Assembly (NCBI RefSeq): GCF_013282625.1
Contig: NZ_CP054020.1
Coordinates: 1,302,001 to 1,366,000, forward strand
DNA: 64,000 nucleotides
DNA from: Thiomicrorhabdus xiamenensis
Lineage (GTDB): Bacteria > Pseudomonadota > Gammaproteobacteria > Thiomicrospirales > Thiomicrospiraceae
Direction of reading: 5' to 3'
Each line of letters opens with the position of its first letter. Position 1 is the first letter of the stretch. The notes under the pieces are model-generated. The model searched no databases, was not told the origin of the DNA, and saw nothing but the letters and a program-made list of their open reading frames with translations. The translations under genes were made by a program, and so were the position numbers. This document shows positions 43,172-53,022 of the stretch, in pieces.

Positions 43172-45328
43172 TCAAACGGTACGTATTGAGGCGGATTCAA
43201 CGTTCTGGATCATTTCAATGCGGTCCAGAAGGTCGCCCAACTGCATGGTCGCATTCAATTCCAACGTCAGCTTCATATTAACCGTACGGTCATCTTTATC
43301 GGTATAGGTATTGGATGCTATCAGGTTAATATCCATTAAGGTCAACTGCGTCATGATATCGCGCAAAAGCCCGCGACGGTCAAACGCCAGAATCGAAAGT
43401 TCGGCCGTATAGCTCGGATTTTCGGCAATCGACTTGTCCCAAGTAACCTCGATCAGGCGGCGCAATTCTTCGTGGCTCAAATGCAGAATATTGGCACAGT
43501 CACTCTTATGAATGGTCACGCCTCTACCGCGGGTAACATAACCGACGATATCATCGCCTCGATGCGGATGACAGCAGGGGGCCAGATAGGTTTGCAGATT
43601 GGTCGCACCGATAACAAAGGCGCGTTCCGCTTCTTCCGGATGCTCAGGCACATATTCATGCCCCTGACGTGCTTCTTTGGCAACAGGCTTGTTAAGTGTC
43701 TGCAGGGCGCTGGTCAGTTGACGTTCATTAATACGACCTTTACCTAAATCTTCATAGAACGCTTCTTCCGAATCGGCTTTGAATCGTTCAACCAGTTTTT
43801 CCAGAGGGATATGTTCAGCGTGCAGACGTCTGACTTCTCTGTGATAAAGCGCTTCACCGGATTTGATGTTTTCCGCACGATTCTGTTTGTTGAACCAGCT
43901 TTTCACCTTATTGCGCGCGCTGCTGCTGGTTAGATAACCCAAGTTCGGATTCAGCCAGTTGCGGCTTGGCTGACCGTTTTTAATGGTCAGAATTTCAACC
44001 CGATCACCGGTTTTCAAACTGTAACTCAACGGTTGAATTCGACCGTTGATTTTCGCGCCACGACAACGATGTCCCAGCTCGGTATGAATGTTGTACGCAA
44101 AATCGAGTGGCGTCGCGCCTTGGCGCAAGGTGACAATCTCGTTATTCGGCGTCATCACATAGATGTGCTGGCTCTGAAGTTCGGTACTGATTTCTTTGAA
44201 AATATCCGGATCATCTGAGGTTTCAAGCATCTGACGAACGTTCGAGATACTGCGCTCAAGATTATGATCGAACCCTTGACCGCCTTCTTTATAGCGCCAG
44301 TGAGCGGCCACACCGTATTCTGCATGATGATGCATGGCAAACGTACGGATCTGAATTTCCACCGTATTGTTTTCCGGACCGATGACAACCGTATGGATCG
44401 ATTGATAACCGTTTTCTTTCGGTGTGGCGATATAGTCGTCGAATTCCTGTTTAACGTAGTTCCAGTGGCTATGGATGGCCCCGAGCGCTTCATAACAGGT
44501 CTGAATACTGTCGACATAAATCCGCACCGCACGAAGGTCGTACAATTCGTCAATCGGAATATTTTTACGCATCATCTTTTTCCAGATGCTGTAAATATGC
44601 TTTGGACGTCCGGTAATCTTCGCTTTGATATTCTGTTTGGCCAAAAGCTCATGCAGGGTCTGAATCACCCGCTGAATATATTCTTCCCGCTCAGTACGCT
44701 TTGATTTCAGACCAAGGGCAATTTCCTTATATTCTTTGGGATGCGTAAAGCGGAAGGAGAGGTCTTCAAGTTCCCACTTGAGCTGCGCGATCCCCAGGCG
44801 ATTCGCCAGCGGGGAGAAGATCAATTCGGTTTCCAGAGCGATCTGACGTCGAACCTCTTCATCCTCGTATTTAAGATGACGCAGGCGGGCAACGCGGTAG
44901 GCGAGCTTAACGATCATAATCCGGATATCGACCGTCATCGCTAATAGCATCTGGCGCAGACGCTCGTTCTGAACATTGTCCGAACTGCGCTCTACCTGAA
45001 ACTCCTGGAAACGATTTAGTTTGCGGATACCTTCGACAAGATGACTGATCTTTTCACCGAATTTTTCGGTAATCGACTCGATACTGTAAATGCCTTCCAG
45101 GTTCCCGTCACTGATCAGCGTTGCAATCAGGGTGTCCATATCAATTTTAAGATCAGCCAGAATCTGAGCAACATCAACACTGCGAACAACAGTCTTTTCC
45201 GGCAGGCTTAAAGCTTCAAGGGCAAGGGTACAAGCTTGTTCGATCTTATGCCGATCTTCTCCGGAATATTTATCCGGCTCGTTTAAATCGGGGAAAATAG
45301 CTTGAATGATTTCTGGCAACGTATTCAT
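43172..45328 (-). CDS. relA: (p)ppGpp synthetase RelA
   Basis: 718 residues, RelA/SpoT layout: pseudo-hydrolase domain, synthetase domain, TGS (about 385-445), helical, ZFD (PCCHPHRGD) and ACT at the C-terminus. Two features mark the synthetase-only RelA class: the hydrolase HD dyad is replaced (LISDGN, residues 71-76) and the synthetase has the EFDD (ExDD) motif before TPKENGYQSIHT. It makes ppGpp on starved ribosomes. Together with DksA it controls the stringent response. spoT is not in the window. A terminator is downstream. Confidence 0.93.
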   Translation of the reverse strand: MNTLPEIIQAIFPDLNEPDKYSGEDRHKIEQACTLALEALSLPEKTVVRSVDVAQILADLKIDMDTLIATLISDGNLEGIYSIESITEKFGEKISHLVEGIRKLNRFQEFQVERSSDNVQNERLRQMLLAMTVDIRIMIVKLAYRVARLRHLKYEDEEVRRQIALETELIFSPLANRLGIAQLKWELEDLSFRFTHPKEYKEIALGLKSKRTEREEYIQRVIQTLHELLAKQNIKAKITGRPKHIYSIWKKMMRKNIPIDELYDLRAVRIYVDSIQTCYEALGAIHSHWNYVKQEFDDYIATPKENGYQSIHTVVIGPENNTVEIQIRTFAMHHHAEYGVAAHWRYKEGGQGFDHNLERSISNVRQMLETSDDPDIFKEISTELQSQHIYVMTPNNEIVTLRQGATPLDFAYNIHTELGHRCRGAKINGRIQPLSYSLKTGDRVEILTIKNGQPSRNWLNPNLGYLTSSSARNKVKSWFNKQNRAENIKSGEALYHREVRRLHAEHIPLEKLVERFKADSEEAFYEDLGKGRINERQLTSALQTLNKPVAKEARQGHEYVPEHPEEAERAFVIGATNLQTYLAPCCHPHRGDDIVGYVTRGRGVTIHKSDCANILHLSHEELRRLIEVTWDKSIAENPSYTAELSILAFDRRGLLRDIMTQLTLMDINLIASNTYTDKDDRTVNMKLTLELNATMQLGDLLDRIEMIQNVESASIRTV

Positions 45329-45529
45329 GAAATTGAAATCTATGAACTAGGGACTCTGAAATAAAATTTTGGGTATTTTAACTTAAAATGAAACGCAATC
45401 ATGCCCTCTACTATAAGAATACTTTATGATTAAGGCAATTTTTTGCATGAATTAGAAAAAATTCCTCTCGGAAGAGAGCTATTTATGTGCAGAGTAGGGG
45501 ACTTAATAACTTCTGAGAAATGTTAAGTT

Positions 45530-45557
45530 TTGACATTCAAAATTTCAGAGTTAAGAT
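45530..45557 (+). promoter_or_regulatory. Promoter for the DUF6447 gene
   Basis: Perfect TTGACA (45530-45535), 16-base spacer, TAAGAT (45552-45557), 40 bases before the ATG. Confidence 0.6.
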
Positions 45558-45596
45558 AGCGCTACTGAGTAAATTCTATTAACAGGAGATGAATTA

Positions 45597-45824
45597 ATGG
45601 CGAAGTTCACTTTAGGCGGAAAAGAGTTCGACACGGATAATATGTCCGAAGAAGCAAAAGGACACTATCAGGCAATCCAGGTCTGCGAAGCAAAGATCAT
45701 GGATTACAACGCTCAGATTTCCATTCTTCAGACCGCACGCAATGCATACGGTGAGAAACTGCTTGAGTTGATGGACAAGAAAAATGACGATGCCGGCATT
45801 GAAAGCGACGGTATTCCATTATAA
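45597..45824 (+). CDS. DUF6447-family small protein
   Basis: 75 residues, soluble, coiled-coil forming. MAKFTLGGKEFDTDNMSEEA then a helix with QVCEAKIMDYNAQISILQTA and RNAYGEKL matches the DUF6447 pattern in which an XGKEYDTDxLS-type start precedes a helix. Function unknown. AACAGGAG precedes the ATG. Single gene with its own TTGACA promoter. Confidence 0.8.
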   Translation: MAKFTLGGKEFDTDNMSEEAKGHYQAIQVCEAKIMDYNAQISILQTARNAYGEKLLELMDKKNDDAGIESDGIPL

Positions 45825-45932
45825 GCGTTACAACAATCAGCATCTTACGAACATAACTTATCGTTATTGATCAAGCCATGCCGGATTGCGGCATGGTAGA
45901 CACCTCTAAATTTAAACTTAATAATGCGTCGC

Positions 45933-48665
45933 TCAATCTACTTGCGACGGAACTCTCTGCTTAACACAGCTTTCCGCATCTTTTTCCGTAATCAGTTCAA
46001 TCGAAATTCGGTCTCGTCCATTTTCTTTGGATTCATATAAAAGATCATCTGTTCTTTTACTGACTTTCTCGGGCGCCGGAATGCAATTCGAATCACAGTA
46101 CAGCACCCCCATGGATAGCGTCAAAAAGCCGAGCGGTGCATTGCGGTTTTCAATTCGTTGCTTGCGAATGGATTCCTGAAGGTTATTCAAATGCACTTTC
46201 AAAGCGCGAAGATTGTCAAAATAGCTGATAATGAAAAACTCCTCTCCGCCGACACGGAAAACGAAGTCATTGGCACGATTGAAATAGGCATGGATGGACG
46301 TCGATACCTCAATCAGCACTTCGTCGCCAACCTGATGGCCGTAGTCATCATTAATTTTCTTGAAGAAATCGATATCCAGCATAATAAAAGTTACTGATTG
46401 TTTTTCACGCTTCGCACGCTGGATTTCGCTGACCAGTTTCTTCTGAAAATAACGGCGATTGTAAAGGCCGGTTAATTCATCTGTAATCGAGATCGCCTCG
46501 ATTTTCTTGCGGTCGCTTATATCAATGCGTGTCGCAAGAACGGAAGTCACTTTACCCAACAAATTCTTATTGGGTATCAATGTCAGTTCGACCCAGTATT
46601 CTTCCCCGTTTTTCTTCACCGCGGGCACTTCGCCGCTCCACGATTTACCGAGATCAAGAACCTGATGGTAAATAGACTGAATAACATCAGAGGTCACTTT
46701 CTGGCTCGCTAATTTAAGATAAGGCATGCCTGTAAGTTCTTCCGTTGTATAACCGCTGAGTTTCCCGTAAGCCTTACTGCTCCAGATAATTTTCATACTA
46801 CTGGCATCAATAAGAGACGCATAAGAGAGTTCGTAGATTTCCTTCAGGTAGCGCTGTTTACGATGATAAGAAACCAGCAGGGTGGTCAGTAGAATAATGA
46901 CAAGCAGCAACGGCAAAATTAACTGCATTAACAACTGGTAATTAAAGATTCGCACTTCCGGAACTTTCAACCATTTCTGGTAACCGATTTGACGGTTACC
47001 GTCCTGGATATACTGCAAAGCTTTCTGAATAATGGAAAAAAGAAGCGCTTCATCTCTGTTGATTGCCATGGAAAAGGGGTATTTATGCTCGGACTGACCG
47101 ATAATCTGAAAATTGGTATAGCCTTCGGTCTGTACTGCATAGTTAATCGCGACCAGATTATCCGCCAGAGCGATCGCTTCGCCATACTGCACTTTGCGCA
47201 ACCCCTCTTTTAAAGACTCTACCAGCACAAGATTGATATTCGGATAGTGAAATGTCAGATATTCCTGAGGAAAACTGTCTTTGAGCACAGCAACACTGTA
47301 ACCGCCGAGTGCCGTAAAATCCTGAATAAATCCGCTGTTATCACCGCCTCTGCCAACTAATACCAATGGGAAGCTAAGATAGGGTTTGGTAAATAAATAC
47401 TTAGATTTCAGGACAGGCGTTTCTGAAATTGCCGGGATAAGATCAATAGGGTGATCGCTGCCAGGAGGGAGTGATGACGCGGTAATAATCTCCACTCCAA
47501 GCATGCGCTTGATCGCTCGCATGTAATCGGTAACCAAACCCTCGCTTTCGCCTTGAGCATTGACCATATGAAAAGGCGGGTAATCCAGGGTATCGCTGAC
47601 AACTAAAGTGCGTTTATTTTTTAAATATTGCTGCTCTTCATAAGTAAACACTTGTGTGTTTTTATCAAAGATAATATTGGAATTATTAATTTTCTGATAT
47701 TCACTTTGATTGATAACTCCGAGATTGAGTGCATCCGATAAAATCGCAAGGATTTTTAACTGATCAAGATGACCAATCGGAGTACTCCCGACCTGAACAA
47801 ATTCCTTAAGAGTTTTGGCTTCGTTCAACAGATCAGTTTGTGATTTATCTACCGGGTAGTGCTGCATCAGGTAGTTTATGACTTCCTGTGGATGCGTGAT
47901 CGCGAATTCCCAGCCTTTAATGGTCGCTTTACGAAAACTTTCAACCAGGTCTGGCTGCGTTCTGGCCAGAGTCGAACTGGTAAAGACCAGACCGGAATAA
48001 CTCTGGATACCGTAACGCTTAGGATCAACTGTATAAAACGGAACGCGCATATTTCGTAGAATAAAAGGTTCATTGGAAACATAAGCGCCATAAAAATCCA
48101 CTTTGCCGTCAATGAAATCCTGCAAATTACCGGAAGAATAAACCTCTTTAGGCATTTGGGATTCTGGAAGGGTACTGTTGGCGAGCAGGCTTTTGACCTG
48201 TATCCCGCCGTTATGCATAACCGTTTTACCGGCAAACTGTTTTAAATCAGTCAAAGGGAAATGCGACAACAAAATCAACGGAGAATACTGGAATGACGTC
48301 ATCACCATTTTCAGGTCTTTGCCTTTGGCGATATCAATCAATACCGAACTGACACTGATACCGAAATCCGCATCGCCATTTTCAACCTGCTGCGCTGTAG
48401 AAATTCCCGGACGCCAAGGAAGTAATTCAACATCCAACCCGAATTGATGATAGTAACCCTGTTGAATAGCGGCATAGAACCCCGCGAATTGAAATTGGTG
48501 ATGCCAGTTAAGCTGTACTTTAATGGATGTCAGCTGCTTGTGGTCAACTGGGTCTGTGGAACTCTGCACGGCCTGCACTTGCAAAGCCAGTAGTGACAGC
48601 ACACTAAAGAGCCCTGTTAAAAATATCGATCTTGCGAAACCTGTACATCCCGTCATAAATAACAT
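45933..48665 (-). CDS. Periplasmic-binding-domain sensor diguanylate cyclase
   Basis: 910 residues. Signal sequence (about 8-33); NMT1/THI5-like solute-binding domain (about 45-325); second SBP_bac_3-like domain (about 350-570); one membrane helix (577-600); PAS (about 615-715) with PAC; GGDEF (722-890). The active site reads GGEEF (806-810) and the inhibitory I-site RAND (797-800) is five residues upstream, so product inhibition is expected. The THI5 family binds pyrimidine or hydroxymethyl-pyrimidine-type ligands. Makes c-di-GMP in response to an unknown periplasmic ligand. Confidence 0.9.
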   Translation of the reverse strand: MLFMTGCTGFARSIFLTGLFSVLSLLALQVQAVQSSTDPVDHKQLTSIKVQLNWHHQFQFAGFYAAIQQGYYHQFGLDVELLPWRPGISTAQQVENGDADFGISVSSVLIDIAKGKDLKMVMTSFQYSPLILLSHFPLTDLKQFAGKTVMHNGGIQVKSLLANSTLPESQMPKEVYSSGNLQDFIDGKVDFYGAYVSNEPFILRNMRVPFYTVDPKRYGIQSYSGLVFTSSTLARTQPDLVESFRKATIKGWEFAITHPQEVINYLMQHYPVDKSQTDLLNEAKTLKEFVQVGSTPIGHLDQLKILAILSDALNLGVINQSEYQKINNSNIIFDKNTQVFTYEEQQYLKNKRTLVVSDTLDYPPFHMVNAQGESEGLVTDYMRAIKRMLGVEIITASSLPPGSDHPIDLIPAISETPVLKSKYLFTKPYLSFPLVLVGRGGDNSGFIQDFTALGGYSVAVLKDSFPQEYLTFHYPNINLVLVESLKEGLRKVQYGEAIALADNLVAINYAVQTEGYTNFQIIGQSEHKYPFSMAINRDEALLFSIIQKALQYIQDGNRQIGYQKWLKVPEVRIFNYQLLMQLILPLLLVIILLTTLLVSYHRKQRYLKEIYELSYASLIDASSMKIIWSSKAYGKLSGYTTEELTGMPYLKLASQKVTSDVIQSIYHQVLDLGKSWSGEVPAVKKNGEEYWVELTLIPNKNLLGKVTSVLATRIDISDRKKIEAISITDELTGLYNRRYFQKKLVSEIQRAKREKQSVTFIMLDIDFFKKINDDYGHQVGDEVLIEVSTSIHAYFNRANDFVFRVGGEEFFIISYFDNLRALKVHLNNLQESIRKQRIENRNAPLGFLTLSMGVLYCDSNCIPAPEKVSKRTDDLLYESKENGRDRISIELITEKDAESCVKQRVPSQVD

Positions 48666-48897
48666 CCAATCTAATTACTATCAGCATAGCGACTTTCCGA
48701 CTTTAATTATTGCCTACAATCAACAAAAATGCTCTAAATTGATCGCAGAACAGTAAATCCTTTGCGACAGGCCTTCGTTCCAGGTACTCGAAATCCATCA
48801 AGCGGCAGATGCGAATCATATCTGGATTGTACTTCTGCAGCCCGGTTTGAAAAACAGTAAAATAAGCGCCATTCGACAACCAGAACTTGAATGATTC

Positions 48898-49986
48898 ATG
48901 CCAACTTCACTTTTAACACCTACAAATGCCAAATCTAATAAAGAGAATAGTGCACAACACTTTTCTGTTGCCCCGATGCTTGATTGGACAGATCGGCACT
49001 GTCGTCACTTTCACCGTAAATTAAGCAAAAGAACCTGGCTTTACAGCGAAATGGTAACGACTGGCGCAATTATTTATGGCAATAACCTGCCGCGTTTTCT
49101 CGGGCAGGATAAAAACGATGCGCCAGTGGTACTTCAGCTCGGTGGAAGCAATCCGACTGAATTGGCGCAATGCGCGGCTATTGCCGAAGAGTGGGGCTAT
49201 AGTGAAGTTAACTTAAATGTCGGCTGTCCGAGTGACCGGGTTCAAAACAATATGATTGGTGCCTGCCTGATGGCGCACCCGAACATTGTTGCTGAGGCGG
49301 TTGATACGATGAAAAGCGCAACGCAGCTTCCGGTCACCGTCAAGTGCCGTCTCGGAATCGATGAACAAAACGAAGAAGAAAGCGTTTTCCAATTTGTCGA
49401 GGCACTGAATGAAGTCAATACCGACGGCGTTATCATTCATGCCCGCAAAGCCTGGCTTCAAGGAATCTCTCCAAAGGAAAACCGAGAGATACCACCATTG
49501 AATTATGATCTGGTACACCAAGTTAAAAACGTCTATCAAGATCTTCCAATCGCCATAAACGGCGGAATCAAAACACTGCAATCCGGCATGCAGCATCTTG
49601 ATAATTACCATGACCTTCCTGCATTGGACGGTTTTATGATCGGAAGAAGCGCTTATGAACAACCGTATCTACTTGCTGAAGCCGATCAACTGCTATACGG
49701 TTCGGACGAAAGACTGTTGACGCGTAAACAAGTTGTGGAGCAGATGTATGACTATATCGAAAATCATCTTCAGCAAGGCGGTAAACTGATTCAAGTGACC
49801 CGTCATATGCTCGGTCTTTTCCATGGTTTACCGGGCGGGCGTATGTGGCGACGTTATTTAAGTCAGAATGCCTTTAAAGCAGAAGCCGGCCTAGAGACGC
49901 TGCAAGAAGCCTTGCGAATTGTGGAAGATGAGATCGAACGAATGGCAGAACAACTGGCGCAAAAAGAAAATACTCAGAGCCAATAG
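48898..49986 (+). CDS. dusA: tRNA-dihydrouridine synthase A
   Basis: 362 residues. FMN-dependent reduction of U20/U20a. FSVAPMLDWTDRHCRHFHRK, catalytic Cys in NVGCPSDRVQNNMIGACLM, and HARKAWLQGISPKENREIPP mark DusA. Followed by xseA after 20 bases, probably same operon. Confidence 0.95.
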   Translation: MPTSLLTPTNAKSNKENSAQHFSVAPMLDWTDRHCRHFHRKLSKRTWLYSEMVTTGAIIYGNNLPRFLGQDKNDAPVVLQLGGSNPTELAQCAAIAEEWGYSEVNLNVGCPSDRVQNNMIGACLMAHPNIVAEAVDTMKSATQLPVTVKCRLGIDEQNEEESVFQFVEALNEVNTDGVIIHARKAWLQGISPKENREIPPLNYDLVHQVKNVYQDLPIAINGGIKTLQSGMQHLDNYHDLPALDGFMIGRSAYEQPYLLAEADQLLYGSDERLLTRKQVVEQMYDYIENHLQQGGKLIQVTRHMLGLFHGLPGGRMWRRYLSQNAFKAEAGLETLQEALRIVEDEIERMAEQLAQKENTQSQ

Positions 49987-50006
49987 CAGGAAAGCAAGCT
50001 ATCACT

Positions 50007-51662
50007 ATGATTTATCTAAATGTTCCTTTTGCTCAAAAAGATCAGGCGAAAAGTCTGGGCGCACGTTGGGATCCAATCGCCAGAAAATGGTATATCCCTG
50101 AAGAGTTGCAGGAACAAAAATCACAATTTGCTCAATGGCTTACAAATGAGATGGCTTATACCGAGCCAACAGCAAAAACTCAACAACCTCTGCACAAGCA
50201 GGAGCCCGCGCAGCAAAACGCTTTTTTTGAACAGGCTGCGCTGAGTGCACACCAACATTCCGTAGCAGATCACAACACGGAAGTTCAAAAAGGCCAGACA
50301 CTTTCTCAATTTCTGAATCGCATTCAACAAGTCATCTGGCAGAACTTCGCCGGCGGCCACTGGATTGTAGCCGAAGTAGGCAGCATTAATGAACGCAGAG
50401 GGCATCAGTATCTGGAATTGAACGAAACCGATGCAAACGGACGTTCAATCGCCAATGCCAGAGCGGTTATCTGGAAAAGCCAGGCGGCTTATTTGTTGCA
50501 AAAATTTCAGCAGGAAACGCAAATGCAACTCTGCGCCGGGCAGAAGCTGTTGATGCTGTGCGAAGTACAGTTCCATTCACAATATGGCCTGTCACTGGTT
50601 ATTCAGGAAATCGACAGTAGCTTCAGTCTTGGAGAGCTGGAACAGAAGGTCCGGGACATTCGCCAGAAACTGGTTTCCGAAGGGGTCTATGGCAACAATA
50701 AGAAACTTGTATTAAGCAACGACTTCTTCCGCATTGCCGTCATTGCGCCGCCAAATGCTGCCGGTTTAGGCGATTTCCAAGCCGATGCAGATAAACTGAG
50801 CCGGTTCAAATTATGCCACTTTGACTACTTCTACAGCAGCTTTCAAGGTGAACAAGTTGAGAAAGAATTTGCGCGGGCTTTTGCAGAATTTACACAACGG
50901 CATCAAAATGAAAGCTACGATGCCTTGGTGATTATTCGCGGCGGCGGAGCGAAACTGGATCTTCATCAACTCAATGAATACAGTTTAGCTAAACAGATCA
51001 CCGAAATGCCAATACCGGTTTTGACCGGAATTGGTCATGAGCGCGATAACACGATTCTTGATGAAGTTGCCCACAGCCGTTTTGATACGCCCAGCAAAGT
51101 CATTCATTATATCTGGCAGCAGATTCAATCCCAGGCCATGAGTGCCCAGCAGAATTGGCTACGTATTCAAAGGGTGTCACAGCAAGAAATCATTCGACTT
51201 GAGCGCCAAAGTGAAGCCTTATGGCAACAGGTCAAGCAGCAAAGCCAATATAAGCTAAATCATTGGAAACAGGTTACTTTAATACCGTTTACCCGGATTG
51301 AGCAACTGGCACAAAATCAAATCAGCCAAGAAAAACAAATGCTTAGCTGGCTTATTCAACAGGTAAAACAGAACGGTGAACAACAGGTCGAACGCCAGAA
51401 ACAGCGCCTGTTCACCCTTGAAAAAGAGATAAATCAACAGGCCTATAGCCGAATACGATCCAGCAAGCAACAGATGCAGGATTGGATGGCGATGATACTG
51501 AATGCCGGGCCAAAAGTGCAGATTGAAAGGGGGTTTGCCGTCATCAGCGATCAGGAAGGCAAAACTATCGTGAGTAAGCAGCAAGCCCTTAAGCAAGACA
51601 AATTAGCGATTCAGTTTAAGGATGGTAATATCACCGTTAGCGTTGATAAAAACCAGAATTGA
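50007..51662 (+). CDS. xseA: Exonuclease VII large subunit with N-terminal DUF5710 domain
   Basis: 551 residues, about 100 longer than usual XseA. Residues 1-35 (MIYLNVPFAQKDQAKSLGAR, WDPIARKWYIPEEL) are a DUF5710 domain, then a Gln/Ala-rich linker to about 96. XseA proper follows: OB-fold (96-200; TLSQFLNRIQQVIWQN, WIVAEVGSINE), nuclease domain with RGGGAKLDLHQLNEY and GIGHERDNTILDEVAH, and a long coiled coil. Degrades single-stranded DNA to oligonucleotides with XseB. xseB begins 51 bases downstream. Confidence 0.92.
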   Translation: MIYLNVPFAQKDQAKSLGARWDPIARKWYIPEELQEQKSQFAQWLTNEMAYTEPTAKTQQPLHKQEPAQQNAFFEQAALSAHQHSVADHNTEVQKGQTLSQFLNRIQQVIWQNFAGGHWIVAEVGSINERRGHQYLELNETDANGRSIANARAVIWKSQAAYLLQKFQQETQMQLCAGQKLLMLCEVQFHSQYGLSLVIQEIDSSFSLGELEQKVRDIRQKLVSEGVYGNNKKLVLSNDFFRIAVIAPPNAAGLGDFQADADKLSRFKLCHFDYFYSSFQGEQVEKEFARAFAEFTQRHQNESYDALVIIRGGGAKLDLHQLNEYSLAKQITEMPIPVLTGIGHERDNTILDEVAHSRFDTPSKVIHYIWQQIQSQAMSAQQNWLRIQRVSQQEIIRLERQSEALWQQVKQQSQYKLNHWKQVTLIPFTRIEQLAQNQISQEKQMLSWLIQQVKQNGEQQVERQKQRLFTLEKEINQQAYSRIRSSKQQMQDWMAMILNAGPKVQIERGFAVISDQEGKTIVSKQQALKQDKLAIQFKDGNITVSVDKNQN

Positions 51663-51713
51663 CTTGGATTCACAAGCAATAAAGCCTGATAAAACAAGAC
51701 ATTACGACGAGAC

Positions 51714-51932
51714 ATGACGATGGATCAGAACAATCAAAATTTCCAACAGAATTACCAGAAACTGCAAGAAATCGCCAACAAGCTTGCCCACAACCAAGAA
51801 GTGGATATTGATCAATTGATTCCAATGGTCGACGAGGCCAGTAAAGCATACCACGCTTGCAAAGAGCGAATTGAAGCTGTTGAAAAGGCGCTCAGTCAGC
51901 GCCTGGAACAAAATCCTGAATCGGACGCTTAA
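51714..51932 (+). CDS. xseB: Exonuclease VII small subunit
   Basis: 72 residues. NFQQNYQKLQEIANKLAHNQ and DEASKAYHACKERIEAVEKA with the small helical-hairpin pattern of XseB. Pairs with XseA; adjacency of both subunits is not universal. A downstream in-frame ATG at 51720 is equally possible. Confidence 0.85.
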   Translation: MTMDQNNQNFQQNYQKLQEIANKLAHNQEVDIDQLIPMVDEASKAYHACKERIEAVEKALSQRLEQNPESDA

Positions 51933-51975
51933 TTCTAAATCCATTCACTGTTTAAGTAAAAAGCAGGGCCTTACT

Positions 51976-52338
51976 ATGTCTAAAATCGAGATTTACCACA
52001 ATCCACGCTGTTCAAAAAGTCGCGGCGCTTTGGAAATTCTCAAATCCAAATTTACCGACAACGAAATTCAAGAAATCCGCTACCTGGACAATCCTCCATC
52101 AAAAGAGCGCTTGGCTGAAATCTGCTCGATGCTTGCATGTCGTCCGTTTGAAATAATTCGTACCGGCGAAGCGCTTTTTAAAGAGTTAGGCTTAACGAAA
52201 GACGATAACAAAACGGATCAAGAGTGGTTGCAGATTTTAATAGATAATCCGAAGTTAATTGAACGTCCGATTATTGTGTATCGTAACCGTGCCGTTATTG
52301 GTCGTCCGCCGGAAAAGGTTAACGAATTAATAGCATAA
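51976..52338 (+). CDS. arsC: Arsenate reductase (glutaredoxin type)
   Basis: 120 residues from ATG 51976. Catalytic Cys in IYHNPRCSKSRGALEIL, and RPIIVYRNRAVIGRPPEKV ending are ArsC family. Reduces arsenate with glutathione/glutaredoxin. No ars operon genes nearby, so could also be a general Spx/ArsC-like thiol oxidoreductase. 43 bases after xseB. Confidence 0.9.
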   Translation: MSKIEIYHNPRCSKSRGALEILKSKFTDNEIQEIRYLDNPPSKERLAEICSMLACRPFEIIRTGEALFKELGLTKDDNKTDQEWLQILIDNPKLIERPIIVYRNRAVIGRPPEKVNELIA

Positions 52339-52365
52339 AAACTTTTCTTTAACGGCAAGACAAAC

Positions 52366-52403
52366 AAGAGCAAGCTTCGCTAAACAGCATGAGGCTTGCT
52401 CTT
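52366..52403 (+). terminator. Hairpin terminator after arsC
   Basis: Perfect 10-bp arms AAGAGCAAGC (52366-52375) and GCTTGCTCTT (52394-52403) with an 18-base loop. Weak T run. Likely ends the dusA-xseA-xseB-arsC unit. Confidence 0.55.
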
Positions 52404-52677
52404 TATGCATTGAAGAAAGCTCGCTTTACCGTTCTCATCCAGTCATTGTGCAAGACGAGAAAAATCTAATTCTTAAAAAGCAGAGAGTGGAGTAGAAGCG
52501 GAGCCAAACAGACCAATGGAAAATTATAATAATATTGTATTTAACATAATATACATTATACGAATAATAAATAATAAATTTAAAACAGGACGTCTAGCGT
52601 CCTGTGCGCGTTAATTTGTTCTTTTTACAACAGTTAAAGAATGCTACTTAAGGATTGAACAGGAAATGCATAAAGCT
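52404..52677. other. AT-rich gene-free region
   Basis: No convincing gene. Contains a very AT-rich block (about 52520-52584) followed by an 8-bp hairpin ACAGGACG/CGTCCTGT (52585-52605), which may terminate the minus-strand gene starting upstream at 53022. Confidence 0.4.
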
Positions 52678-53022
52678 CTACCGATCCAAATGATGATCCG
52701 GATAAAAGATATCGTTAAACCGCTGAAACACCCAACCCAGAATCAGCGTAAACGCACAGATCGCTGTAAAGGAAATAAAGTCGCTTAAATAGTATTCCAC
52801 CGGATTTGCCTGAATCGAAACAATATCTTGTGGACTGTACGAAGTACGAACTCCAGTAAATATGACCGTAATTAAAAGTGATATGCCTGAAAATTGTAAC
52901 GGACTGATTCTAGGTAAATTCAGTGGTAATAAAAACCAGGCCCATAAAATAGATGACGTATAACCAATCATCAAAGATGTAACCAGCATGTAAAATAAAT
53001 CGAAAACAATTTGCACCCACAT
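52678..53022 (-). CDS. Small membrane protein, unknown function
   Basis: 114 residues, three hydrophobic segments (about 5-30, 45-58 and 80-100), a charged end RFNDIFYPDHHLDR. A strong ribosome site AGGAGG precedes the ATG at 53022, making a real gene likely. No family recognised. Stands alone in AT-rich DNA. Confidence 0.7.
   Translation of the reverse strand: MWVQIVFDLFYMLVTSLMIGYTSSILWAWFLLPLNLPRISPLQFSGISLLITVIFTGVRTSYSPQDIVSIQANPVEYYLSDFISFTAICAFTLILGWVFQRFNDIFYPDHHLDR

Noticed and set aside
52520..52610. AT-rich block as a replication origin or integration site
   Set aside because: No DnaA boxes, iterons or direct repeats, no integrase; a terminator hairpin explains the only structure.
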